Positions 1-5,334 of a DNA stretch of 5,968 bases are shown here, piece after piece. The translations under genes were made by a program, and so were the position numbers. The stretch spans positions 1-5,968 of the forward strand of contig DNCN01000099.1 of NCBI GenBank assembly GCA_003485015.1. Reading direction: 5' to 3'. Numbering within the stretch: the stretch's first letter is position 1; each line of letters begins with the position of its first letter. The notes under the pieces were generated by a model. The model saw only the letters and a list, made by a program, of their open reading frames with translations. It was not told where the DNA came from and did not search any database. This DNA comes from a bacterium. GTDB lineage: Bacteria > UBA9089.

Positions 1-230
1 TTTGTGGTATCTAGGGAAAGAGGTAGGTCCACTGTCTCTTGAACAGTCTCGACAAGCCACTTCATTACCTCAGGATCCTTCCTTGCCGGGCCAATATTGA
101 GATCGATATAGTCCGTTCCTCCCTCAGCCTGCCTTATAGCCAGATTCTGGATTGGTTCTTTTTTCCTCTCGGCGATTGCCTCACTAATAGCCTTGGAAAA
201 GATATGGATGTTCTCTCCTATAATTATCAT
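1..230 (-). CDS. acsE: Methyltetrahydrofolate:corrinoid/iron-sulfur protein methyltransferase AcsE (N-terminal part, cut by window edge)
   Basis: This gene encodes the start of the cytoplasmic methyltransferase that moves the methyl group of methyl-THF to the cobalt of the corrinoid iron-sulfur protein. That step joins the methyl and carbonyl branches of the Wood-Ljungdahl pathway. Only 76 whole codons are visible; the family is usually about 260 residues. The visible part shows the pterin-binding TIM-barrel opening: MIIIGENIH at residues 1-9, RQAEGGTDYIDLNIGPA at 33-49 (family pattern RQxExGAxxLDxNxGPA), and LSLDTT at 71-76. Asp74 there should correspond to the pterin-contacting Asp75 of the Moorella enzyme. 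The ATG at 230-228 is preceded by AGGAG with 6 nt spacing, which fixes the start. The gene follows cooC after 61 bp and is probably in the same operon. Other pterin-binding methyltransferases (MtgA or MetH-like) are possible, but the context favours AcsE. Confidence 0.88.
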   Translation of the reverse strand, partial: MIIIGENIHIFSKAISEAIAERKKEPIQNLAIRQAEGGTDYIDLNIGPARKDPEVMKWLVETVQETVDLPLSLDTT

Positions 231-236
231 CCCTTT

Positions 237-241
237 CTCCT
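237..241 (-). promoter_or_regulatory. Ribosome binding site of acsE
   Basis: AGGAG on the minus strand lies 6 nt before the ATG of acsE. This is an ideal distance, and it supports the start of a gene whose coding part continues past the left edge of the window. Confidence 0.75.
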
Positions 242-291
242 TTGCTCCTCATAAAAAGCAGAGATTTTTCTAAAGAAACCGCAGACTTCCT

Positions 292-1071
292 CTACCAAAG
301 ACCGCAGATCTTATTTACATTCTCCAATATCTGACTTATATCACGATAAGAAGTAGTATCTTCTTTAATGTCAAATATTGAGCCTTTAGACAATTCGTAT
401 TCGAAAAAGGATGGGTCCTCCATTATTCTTCCTCCCAAGGTAAGACCCTGATCGTGAATTATTTGGGGGATAGAAGGAGGAACTTCTCCTTTTACTTTAT
501 TGAGGATAAGAAAGGTCTTTTCTACCTCATTCTCCAATTCTTTAATTAGACTATTTATCCTAAAAACAGTCATCAGCCCCTTCTGGGTGAGGTCTGAGAT
601 GATGAACATGACATCTACTTTACCATCAGCCTGGCGGCTTATATGCTCCAGACCTGCTTCATTATCTATTACGACATATCTATAATTTGAGGAAAGCCTC
701 TTTAAGATGTCTCGCAGGCTCGCATTTGCAGCACAGTAGCAGCCCTTTCCCTCTACCCTTCCCATGGCTATTAAGTCAATCCCCTCGCCTTCAACCAGTG
801 CATAGTTAGTCATTAGCTCTAAGTAATCAATAAGTGCCAAGTAATTAACAAATGGCTCGTCCCTTATCTCAGGAGAACGAGCCTTCTCCCGTATGCTGCC
901 GATTGTCTCATTTACCTCCATCCCTAAGGTGATATTCAAGTTGGTGGATGGATCTGCATCGACTGCTAGTATTGGAACAAAGGATCTCTCTTTTAGATAC
1001 CTGATGATAAACCCCGCAATCGTTGTTTTACCCACACCACCTTTACCAGCAATAGCAATTACTCTACCCAT
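292..1071 (-). CDS. cooC: CooC-type nickel-insertion ATPase for carbon monoxide dehydrogenase/acetyl-CoA synthase
   Basis: The product is a 259-residue cytoplasmic P-loop ATPase of the SIMIBI/MinD group that supports nickel insertion into CO dehydrogenase or acetyl-CoA synthase (CooC, called AcsF in some acetogens). The deviant Walker A motif GKGGVGKTT is at residues 9-17, with signature Lys10 and catalytic-loop Lys15. DADPSTN at 38-44 is the switch I region, DNEAGLEH at 136-143 is switch II, and NKVK at 191-194 is the base-recognition loop. The CxC motif (Cys111, Cys113, in GKGCYCAAN) is the metal-binding and dimerising pair known from Carboxydothermus CooC1. The length is normal for the family. 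The start is secure because a stop codon lies two codons upstream and the P-loop begins at residue 9, but the ribosome binding site is poor: one AAAGG abuts the ATG and one AAAGGA is 13 nt away. Translation may therefore be coupled to folD, which ends 25 bp upstream. CooC and AcsF cannot be told apart from the sequence alone. Confidence 0.92.
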   Translation of the reverse strand: MGRVIAIAGKGGVGKTTIAGFIIRYLKERSFVPILAVDADPSTNLNITLGMEVNETIGSIREKARSPEIRDEPFVNYLALIDYLELMTNYALVEGEGIDLIAMGRVEGKGCYCAANASLRDILKRLSSNYRYVVIDNEAGLEHISRQADGKVDVMFIISDLTQKGLMTVFRINSLIKELENEVEKTFLILNKVKGEVPPSIPQIIHDQGLTLGGRIMEDPSFFEYELSKGSIFDIKEDTTSYRDISQILENVNKICGLW

Positions 1072-1096
1072 CCTTTAGAATTGATCCTTTGTTTCC

Positions 1097-1978
1097 CTAT
1101 GCCATCATCTTCTCTGTGCGTTTAGCAGATTTGACGGTGTTCGCTAAGAGCATAGTAATCGTCATTGGACCTACCCCGCCAGGGACAGGAGTGATCATAC
1201 TCGCCTTCTCTTTAACGGCCTCAAAATCAACATCTCCCACCAAACCTTCCTCGGTGCGGTTTATACCCACATCGATAACCACAACCCCCTCCTTGACCAT
1301 ATCCGCTTTAACAAATTTGGGCTTGCCGATGGCGGCAACAAGGACATCAGCCTTCTGGCAGATCTTGTCCAAATCCTTAGTCCTTGAGTGGCAGATGGTC
1401 ACAGTGGCATTATTGGCCATCAAAAGTAAAGCTACAGGTTTACCAACAATGTTAGACCGGCCCAAGATAACTGCATCTTTACCAGAAAGCTCCACCCCAC
1501 TGCGCTGGAGCAACTCGATACATCCATGAGGGGTGCAGGGCAAAAAGAGCTGTTTTCCGATCATATCCTCGAAGTTCTTCTCGGTGAAGAAGAGACCCAC
1601 ATTGGTCGGATGAAAACCGTCGACATCCTTGGAGGGATCAATAGCATAAAGGACCTTGCTTTCGTCTATATGCTTAGGCAGAGGAAGCTGAACAAGGATA
1701 CCATGGATCTTAGGATCTTCATTCAGGCCGGCAATAAGTTCCAGTAGTTTCGTCTCTTCTGTATCCCTGGGAAGGTTATGCTGTTCTGAATAGATACCAA
1801 GTTTTTCACAAGCCCTGCCTTTATTGCGAACATAAACCTGGCTGGCTGGATCATCGCCCACCAAGACGGTAGCCAACCCTGGTGTCACTCCCTTGCCTTT
1901 CAGACTATTGATCTCCTCCTTCAACTCTTCACGAATCTTTTCGCCAACCTCATTTCCGGAGATTATCTTTGCCGCCAT
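1097..1978 (-). CDS. folD: Bifunctional methylene-THF dehydrogenase / methenyl-THF cyclohydrolase FolD
   Basis: FolD is a soluble enzyme interconverting 10-formyl-THF, 5,10-methenyl-THF and 5,10-methylene-THF. In this pathway it carries the second and third steps of the methyl branch after Fhs. The 293-residue length is typical. The N-terminal catalytic domain has the YVRNKGRACEKLGI block at residues 49-62, where Tyr49 and Lys53 match the conserved YxxxK catalytic pair. GILVQLPLP follows at 93-101 (conserved Gln97), then KDVDGFHPTN at 117-126. The Rossmann dinucleotide loop GRSNIVGKP is at 173-181, and the family signature PGGVGPMT is at 266-273. NADP versus NAD preference cannot be read with certainty. 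The ATG is preceded by AAGGAG with 7 nt spacing. The gene follows fhs after 49 bp and precedes cooC by 25 bp, so all three are very likely on one transcript. Confidence 0.97.
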   Translation of the reverse strand: MAAKIISGNEVGEKIREELKEEINSLKGKGVTPGLATVLVGDDPASQVYVRNKGRACEKLGIYSEQHNLPRDTEETKLLELIAGLNEDPKIHGILVQLPLPKHIDESKVLYAIDPSKDVDGFHPTNVGLFFTEKNFEDMIGKQLFLPCTPHGCIELLQRSGVELSGKDAVILGRSNIVGKPVALLLMANNATVTICHSRTKDLDKICQKADVLVAAIGKPKFVKADMVKEGVVVIDVGINRTEEGLVGDVDFEAVKEKASMITPVPGGVGPMTITMLLANTVKSAKRTEKMMA

Positions 1979-1985
1979 AATTATA

Positions 1986-1991
1986 CTCCTT
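1986..1991 (-). promoter_or_regulatory. Ribosome binding site of folD
   Basis: AAGGAG on the minus strand lies 7 nt before the folD ATG, inside the 49-bp fhs-folD gap. It is the best-placed Shine-Dalgarno sequence of the C1 operon. I see no terminator or promoter in the same gap. Confidence 0.75.
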
Positions 1992-2027
1992 CTTTATTCT
2001 TCATTAGTTCTGGGTTAAGCTTACATC

Positions 2028-3788
2028 TTAGAAAAGACCTCTCACTTGAGCAGTCTCAGTATCTACATCCACCCTTCGAAATGCGGGATCAGAACTTGTT
2101 CCAGGCATCAGGCTAATGGTTCCTGCGCAGGGACAGAGAAATTTTGCACCGGCAAATATTAGGACGTCTCTCACAGGCAAGATCCAACCCATAGGCACTC
2201 CCTTTAATGTTGGATCATGGCTGAGGGAGAGATGGGTTTTAACCATCATGGTTGCAAAGTCCTGCATACTAGGATTCTTCTCTATCTCTTTGGCCTTGGC
2301 TTCTGCCTCAGGTGTCCAGGAGACCCCATCGGCACCGTATATCTCTTTGGCAATTACTTGAACCCTCTCTCGCAGCGGCATCTCTAGTGGATAGAGGAAT
2401 TTGAAGTCAATTTTCTCATTACAAGCGTCAAGAACCGCATCAGCCAATTCCAGTGCTCCTTCTCCCCCCTTGAGCCAATGCTTAGAGAGTGCGCAGCGAG
2501 TTCCCGCCTGCTCCACATATCTGCGAACCAGAGCGATCTCTTCATCGGTATCTGTGTGGAAGTAATTGAGACAAACAACCGGTATAGCTCCTGACTTTTT
2601 CACAACATTTATATGGTGGAGGAGATTTGGCACCCCTTTCTCAACTAATCCCAAATTCTCTTTTGCATATTCCTCTGGAAGAGGTCTACCAGGAACTACC
2701 TTTGGTCCACCGCCATGCATCTTTAAGGCCCTGATTGTATTTACCATCACAACAACATTTGGCACAAGCCCACTCAAACGGCATTTTACATTCCAAAACT
2801 TCTCAAAACCTATATCTGCACCAAATCCACTCTCGGTAACATGATAATCGAACATCTTCAAACCGATACGGTCTCCGATAATGGAGGATTGACCCACAGC
2901 AATATTGGCGAATGGTCCGGCATGGACTAAAACGGGTTGGTACTCTACAGTTGACATCAATGTAGGGTTGATGGTGCTTCTCATCCAGGCACACATGGCA
3001 CCAGCCACCTCTAGATCAGAGGTAGTTACCGGCTGCCCATTCTTATCGTAAGCCACAATGATCTTCCCCAGCCTCTCACGCAGATCCTTCAGGTCCCGAA
3101 CAATGGCAAGGATGGCCATGAGTTCAGAACTGACGGCGATCCCAAATTTTGAGTGCATCATAAAGCCATCCATCTTACCACCAAGACCAATAACGATGTT
3201 ACGTAAGGCTTGGGCGCAGAAGTCGATTACCCAACCCATCTCTACCCTTCTTGGATCGATATCCAGGCGTTTTAGATTACGTTTGCTCAACTCTTCATCG
3301 GAGTAATTCGCCTCATGCTGAAGTCTTGAAGTTAGGGCAACCATTGCAAGGTTATGAGCATTGGTGATGGCGTCAATATCACCGGTTAATCCTAAAGAGA
3401 ATTCAGTCATGGGAATAAGCAGGGCATTACCACCGCCTGCCGCTGTGCCTTTGATGTTCATCGTCGGGCCGCCAGAGGGCTGGCGGATACAGGCACCCAC
3501 ATTCTTACCCCTTTTGCCCAGACCTTCTGTCAGGCCCATTGTCGTTGTCGTCTTTCCCTCCCCCAGAGGCGTCGGGGTAATGGCCGTCACATCTATATAC
3601 TTACCATCGGGTCTATCTTTAAGTCGTTCAATGATCTTCATAAAATCGAGCTTGCATATCCGACCATAAGGGATAATCTCATCCTTCTGGAGTCCTAATC
3701 TTTCTTGCCACTCATCAGGCGTGGGCATGTTCTTTTCTGCCTCTTGGGCAATCTGCCAATCGCTAAGTTTAGTTGGATCGTAAGCCAT
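2028..3788 (-). CDS. fhs: Formate-tetrahydrofolate ligase (10-formyl-THF synthetase), long type
   Basis: Fhs joins formate to tetrahydrofolate using ATP, giving 10-formyl-THF, the entry step of the methyl branch; it can also run in reverse to recover ATP. The 586 residues contain the P-loop TPTPLGEGKTTT at 71-82, the glycine-rich signature NIKGTAAGGGNALLIPM at 111-127, TGDIDAITNAHNL at 135-147, the second signature VNTIRALKMHGG at 349-360 and KVVPGRPLP at 363-371. The protein is about 25-30 residues longer than the common clostridial form (about 556-560). Its N-terminus (MAYDPTKLSDWQIAQEAEKN) and C-terminal CPCAGTISLMPGTSS (552-566) resemble the long type I know from Desulfobacterota-like anaerobes. 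The ATG is the only usable start: reading upstream in frame meets a stop within about 15 codons and no ATG, GTG or TTG. It is the first gene of the operon, behind the promoter at 3868-3896. Confidence 0.98.
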   Translation of the reverse strand: MAYDPTKLSDWQIAQEAEKNMPTPDEWQERLGLQKDEIIPYGRICKLDFMKIIERLKDRPDGKYIDVTAITPTPLGEGKTTTTMGLTEGLGKRGKNVGACIRQPSGGPTMNIKGTAAGGGNALLIPMTEFSLGLTGDIDAITNAHNLAMVALTSRLQHEANYSDEELSKRNLKRLDIDPRRVEMGWVIDFCAQALRNIVIGLGGKMDGFMMHSKFGIAVSSELMAILAIVRDLKDLRERLGKIIVAYDKNGQPVTTSDLEVAGAMCAWMRSTINPTLMSTVEYQPVLVHAGPFANIAVGQSSIIGDRIGLKMFDYHVTESGFGADIGFEKFWNVKCRLSGLVPNVVVMVNTIRALKMHGGGPKVVPGRPLPEEYAKENLGLVEKGVPNLLHHINVVKKSGAIPVVCLNYFHTDTDEEIALVRRYVEQAGTRCALSKHWLKGGEGALELADAVLDACNEKIDFKFLYPLEMPLRERVQVIAKEIYGADGVSWTPEAEAKAKEIEKNPSMQDFATMMVKTHLSLSHDPTLKGVPMGWILPVRDVLIFAGAKFLCPCAGTISLMPGTSSDPAFRRVDVDTETAQVRGLF

Positions 3789-3800
3789 CTTCTTCTGCGA

Positions 3801-3806
3801 CCTCCT
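3801..3806 (-). promoter_or_regulatory. Ribosome binding site of fhs, long spacing
   Basis: A full AGGAGG on the minus strand lies 12 nt before the fhs ATG, longer than the usual 5-9 nt. The intervening bases are purine-rich (GCAGAAGAAG), so a weaker site closer to the ATG could also contribute. No alternative in-frame start exists that would bring the spacing to normal. Confidence 0.6.
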
Positions 3807-3819
3807 GATTAAAATTTAA

Positions 3820-3838
3820 CCCCTCAAATTGAGAGGGG
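3820..3838 (-). promoter_or_regulatory. Hairpin in the fhs leader RNA
   Basis: On the minus strand CCCCTC pairs perfectly with GAGGGG across a 7-nt loop, forming a 6-bp mostly G/C stem. It sits between the predicted transcription start and the fhs ribosome binding site and is followed by TTAAATTTTAAT. This could be a weak intrinsic terminator acting as an attenuator, a 5' stabilising stem, or chance. The following U-tract is interrupted by A residues, which argues against a strong terminator. Confidence 0.4.
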
Positions 3839-3867
3839 ATATTCACAATAAATTTGGTTGAAAAGAA

Positions 3868-3896
3868 AATTTATCACAATATTTTCAAATCGTCAA
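3868..3896 (-). promoter_or_regulatory. Sigma70-type promoter of the fhs-folD-cooC-acsE operon
   Basis: Read on the minus strand, TTGACG (3896-3891, five of six matches to TTGACA) is followed by a 17-bp spacer and TAAATT (3873-3868, four of six matches to TATAAT). A TG one base upstream of the -10 makes it an extended -10 element (TGATAAATT). Transcription should start near 3859-3862, giving a leader of about 70 nt before the fhs ATG. The A/T tracts directly upstream fit an UP element. This is the only convincing promoter I find in the window. The call rests on consensus matching only. Confidence 0.65.
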
Positions 3897-3897
3897 G

Positions 3898-3921
3898 TTT
3901 TTTTTAAATTTTTTTAAAAAA
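3898..3921 (-). promoter_or_regulatory. A/T-tract upstream of the fhs promoter (UP-element-like)
   Basis: On the plus strand a run of eight T, three A, seven T and six A lies immediately next to the -35 box of the fhs promoter. Phased A/T tracts in this position commonly act as an UP element contacted by the RNA polymerase alpha subunit, or as intrinsically bent DNA. The tract could also serve as the U-run of a weak terminator for the upstream gene pair, but no solid stem directly precedes it on the minus strand. Confidence 0.45.
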
Positions 3922-4118
3922 TATGTTTGTTAGTTCCACATGGTAACCACCCCTATACACACTCCAATTCCATCAAAGAATATTATCTAAATTTTTATTC
4001 AGGAGGAAGTAGGGTGGGGTAAGATCGAGTTCTTCGACCTTAATGCCACAGTCTGGACTGGACTTTGGACAACCTTATGCCCTAATTAACGCTCCTTTCT
4101 TTAACAAACATTTCAACC

Positions 4119-5273
4119 TTATGAAATTATTTTAGTTAACTCTTGAAAGGTCTTGTTCTCAACTTCGTAACATTTCAAAATACGCTCCCGCATCTCTTCC
4201 ACAATCTTTGAAGCTTGTTTTAGATCGTATTCCATTTTCTTCTCTAAGCTTTTTAGTTTCTCGCTGATTTTTCTCATCTTGTCTAAAGCAAAAGATCCCT
4301 GTTCTTCAAAGAATTTATTCTTCTCAATTAATAATTCCCTTACCCTCTTGAATGTGGGGCAATAATCAGGAAGGGAGGCAGTAGCAATCTCATTCCAAAC
4401 TCTCCCAGCACCTTGAAACATCTCTGCCACTTCTTTTAAAGCTGGTTTATTTAAGATAGGGGCGGCTTCCCTTAGAAAATCAGCATACATAGTTCGAAAA
4501 GCACTTCCTCCTGTCCCTCCAATCTCTATGTAGGCAAAGGTATTTATTAGGCATCCATAAAAGGATGCCCTTTTAAACATCTTAGGCCACTCCAAGACTA
4601 TGTCTGCCCATTTCTTAATGCCAGCTAACCCAATATTTTTAATAGGGGGATTAAGCATATTCGTACAGCAGTCCTTAATCCCAGCCTCAATTCCTTCTTT
4701 TAAGGAGACTTTCTTTAAAGGAAATTCTATCTTTAATAACCCATGTTTAGGAGGAAAAGGTTTAAATTTTGAACCACGGGCCTTTTGTAAATCGGAAACA
4801 CTTATAGTAACTGCCTTTTTTCCTCGATCTGAGATATAAACCCTGTCTTCTTCGTCTATGCCAAAGACTACAAAGGAATGTCCACCGAAATGAACATCTT
4901 CGGGAACTGCAAAGTAGGGAAGATATGCTATGTCTCCACATACAATAACAGGCTCATCTTGGCGAAGTAGTTCCTTTAGCTCTTCGTGTGCTTTTTTGGA
5001 ATTTGCGGTTTGGAGCATCGTAGCCTTCGCGCCAAGACGTTTGCAAATCTCAAGTGCAAAACTGATAGGCTTACCGTACCTAGTCCCAATAAAAGGAACA
5101 GGCATCAGTTTCATATACCAGTAAATAAACCCTACTCCCCCTCCCAACCCTAAAAGCATTTCCTCAGAATAAGAGTAACCGTGATAGGAGAGTACGTTTC
5201 TTAAGGCAGTAGTCTCGCAGTGCTTTCCTCCAAACTGCTTAAAATCCCTAACTGTCAATTTCTCCTTTACCAT
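4119..5273 (-). CDS. BtrH-N/DUF4872 papain-like protein, possible acyltransferase or amidase
   Basis: The protein has 384 residues from the ATG at 5273. The N-terminal half matches the BtrH N-terminal family, named after butirosin protein BtrH, which transfers a gamma-glutamyl-aminoacyl group from a carrier protein to an aminoglycoside. FGGKHCETTALRNVL at residues 14-28 puts the likely nucleophile at Cys19. GLGGGVGFIYWY follows at 42-53, and GGHSFVVFGID at 130-140 gives the likely His132. VYISDRG at 145-151 gives the likely Asp149. The C-terminal half has the DUF4872 hallmark GGTGGSAFRTMYADFLREA at 252-270, then a charged helical tail (about 318-384) that may form a coiled coil. No signal peptide or membrane segment is seen, so it should be cytoplasmic. 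An upstream in-frame TTG at 5309 would add 12 residues but has no ribosome binding site. It follows the RCK gene closely and may share its transcript. The substrate is unknown, and no carrier protein or antibiotic genes are in view. Confidence 0.85.
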   Translation of the reverse strand: MVKEKLTVRDFKQFGGKHCETTALRNVLSYHGYSYSEEMLLGLGGGVGFIYWYMKLMPVPFIGTRYGKPISFALEICKRLGAKATMLQTANSKKAHEELKELLRQDEPVIVCGDIAYLPYFAVPEDVHFGGHSFVVFGIDEEDRVYISDRGKKAVTISVSDLQKARGSKFKPFPPKHGLLKIEFPLKKVSLKEGIEAGIKDCCTNMLNPPIKNIGLAGIKKWADIVLEWPKMFKRASFYGCLINTFAYIEIGGTGGSAFRTMYADFLREAAPILNKPALKEVAEMFQGAGRVWNEIATASLPDYCPTFKRVRELLIEKNKFFEEQGSFALDKMRKISEKLKSLEKKMEYDLKQASKIVEEMRERILKCYEVENKTFQELTKIIS

Positions 5274-5275
5274 TT

Positions 5276-5283
5276 CTCCTTTT
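5276..5283 (-). promoter_or_regulatory. Ribosome binding site that selects the ATG of the BtrH-like gene
   Basis: AAAAGGAG on the minus strand ends only 2 nt before the ATG at 5273. It is strong in sequence but tight in spacing. The TTG at 5309 has no purine-rich site before it. A second AAAGGAG inside the gene lies 3 nt before an in-frame TTG five codons after the ATG, so real initiation could be slightly later. Confidence 0.5.
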
Positions 5284-5334
5284 ATTTTCTGGTTGTGCCT
5301 TTCACGCAATCTGGCGTTATGAGTTGTTATAAAA

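Larger units (their letters stand above)
3789..4118. other. 330-bp intergenic region between the BtrH-like gene and fhs
   Basis: Positions 3789-3921 hold the fhs leader, hairpin, promoter and A/T tracts. The remainder (3922-4118) has no gene with a start codon and a ribosome binding site on either strand. It contains a protein-like open frame without a start codon at 4074-3973 on the minus strand. It also contains a 10-bp direct repeat (CAACCTTATG at 4070-4079 and 4114-4123, the second copy overlapping the stop codon of the BtrH-like gene) and a short inverted repeat TCGA/TCGA around 4024-4038. No convincing intrinsic terminator for the BtrH-like gene is visible. No tetrahydrofolate riboswitch-like fold was recognised. 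Confidence 0.6.

Noticed and set aside
278..308. Direct repeat ACCGCAGA at 278-285 and 301-308 around the cooC stop codon
   Set aside because: Only 8 bp, partly within coding sequence, with no further structure, so it is most easily chance.
1089..1529. Plus-strand 146-codon open frame opposite folD
   Set aside because: It is a shadow frame antisense to a clear folD gene, with no family resemblance and no ribosome binding site reason to prefer it.
3789..3862. Tetrahydrofolate riboswitch in front of fhs
   Set aside because: The leader is only about 70 nt and contains a single simple 6-bp stem. The multi-stem fold and conserved blocks of the THF riboswitch are not present.
3897..3960. Intrinsic terminator for the BtrH-like gene (imperfect GTTACC/GGAAC stem near 3934-3950 with a T-run behind it)
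   Set aside because: The stem is about 5 bp with a bulge, and the T-run starts too far from it to act as a standard terminator.
4043..4135. Plus-strand ORF of 30 codons starting ATG at 4043
   Set aside because: It has no ribosome binding site, overlaps the end of the BtrH-like gene on the other strand, and has no recognisable features.
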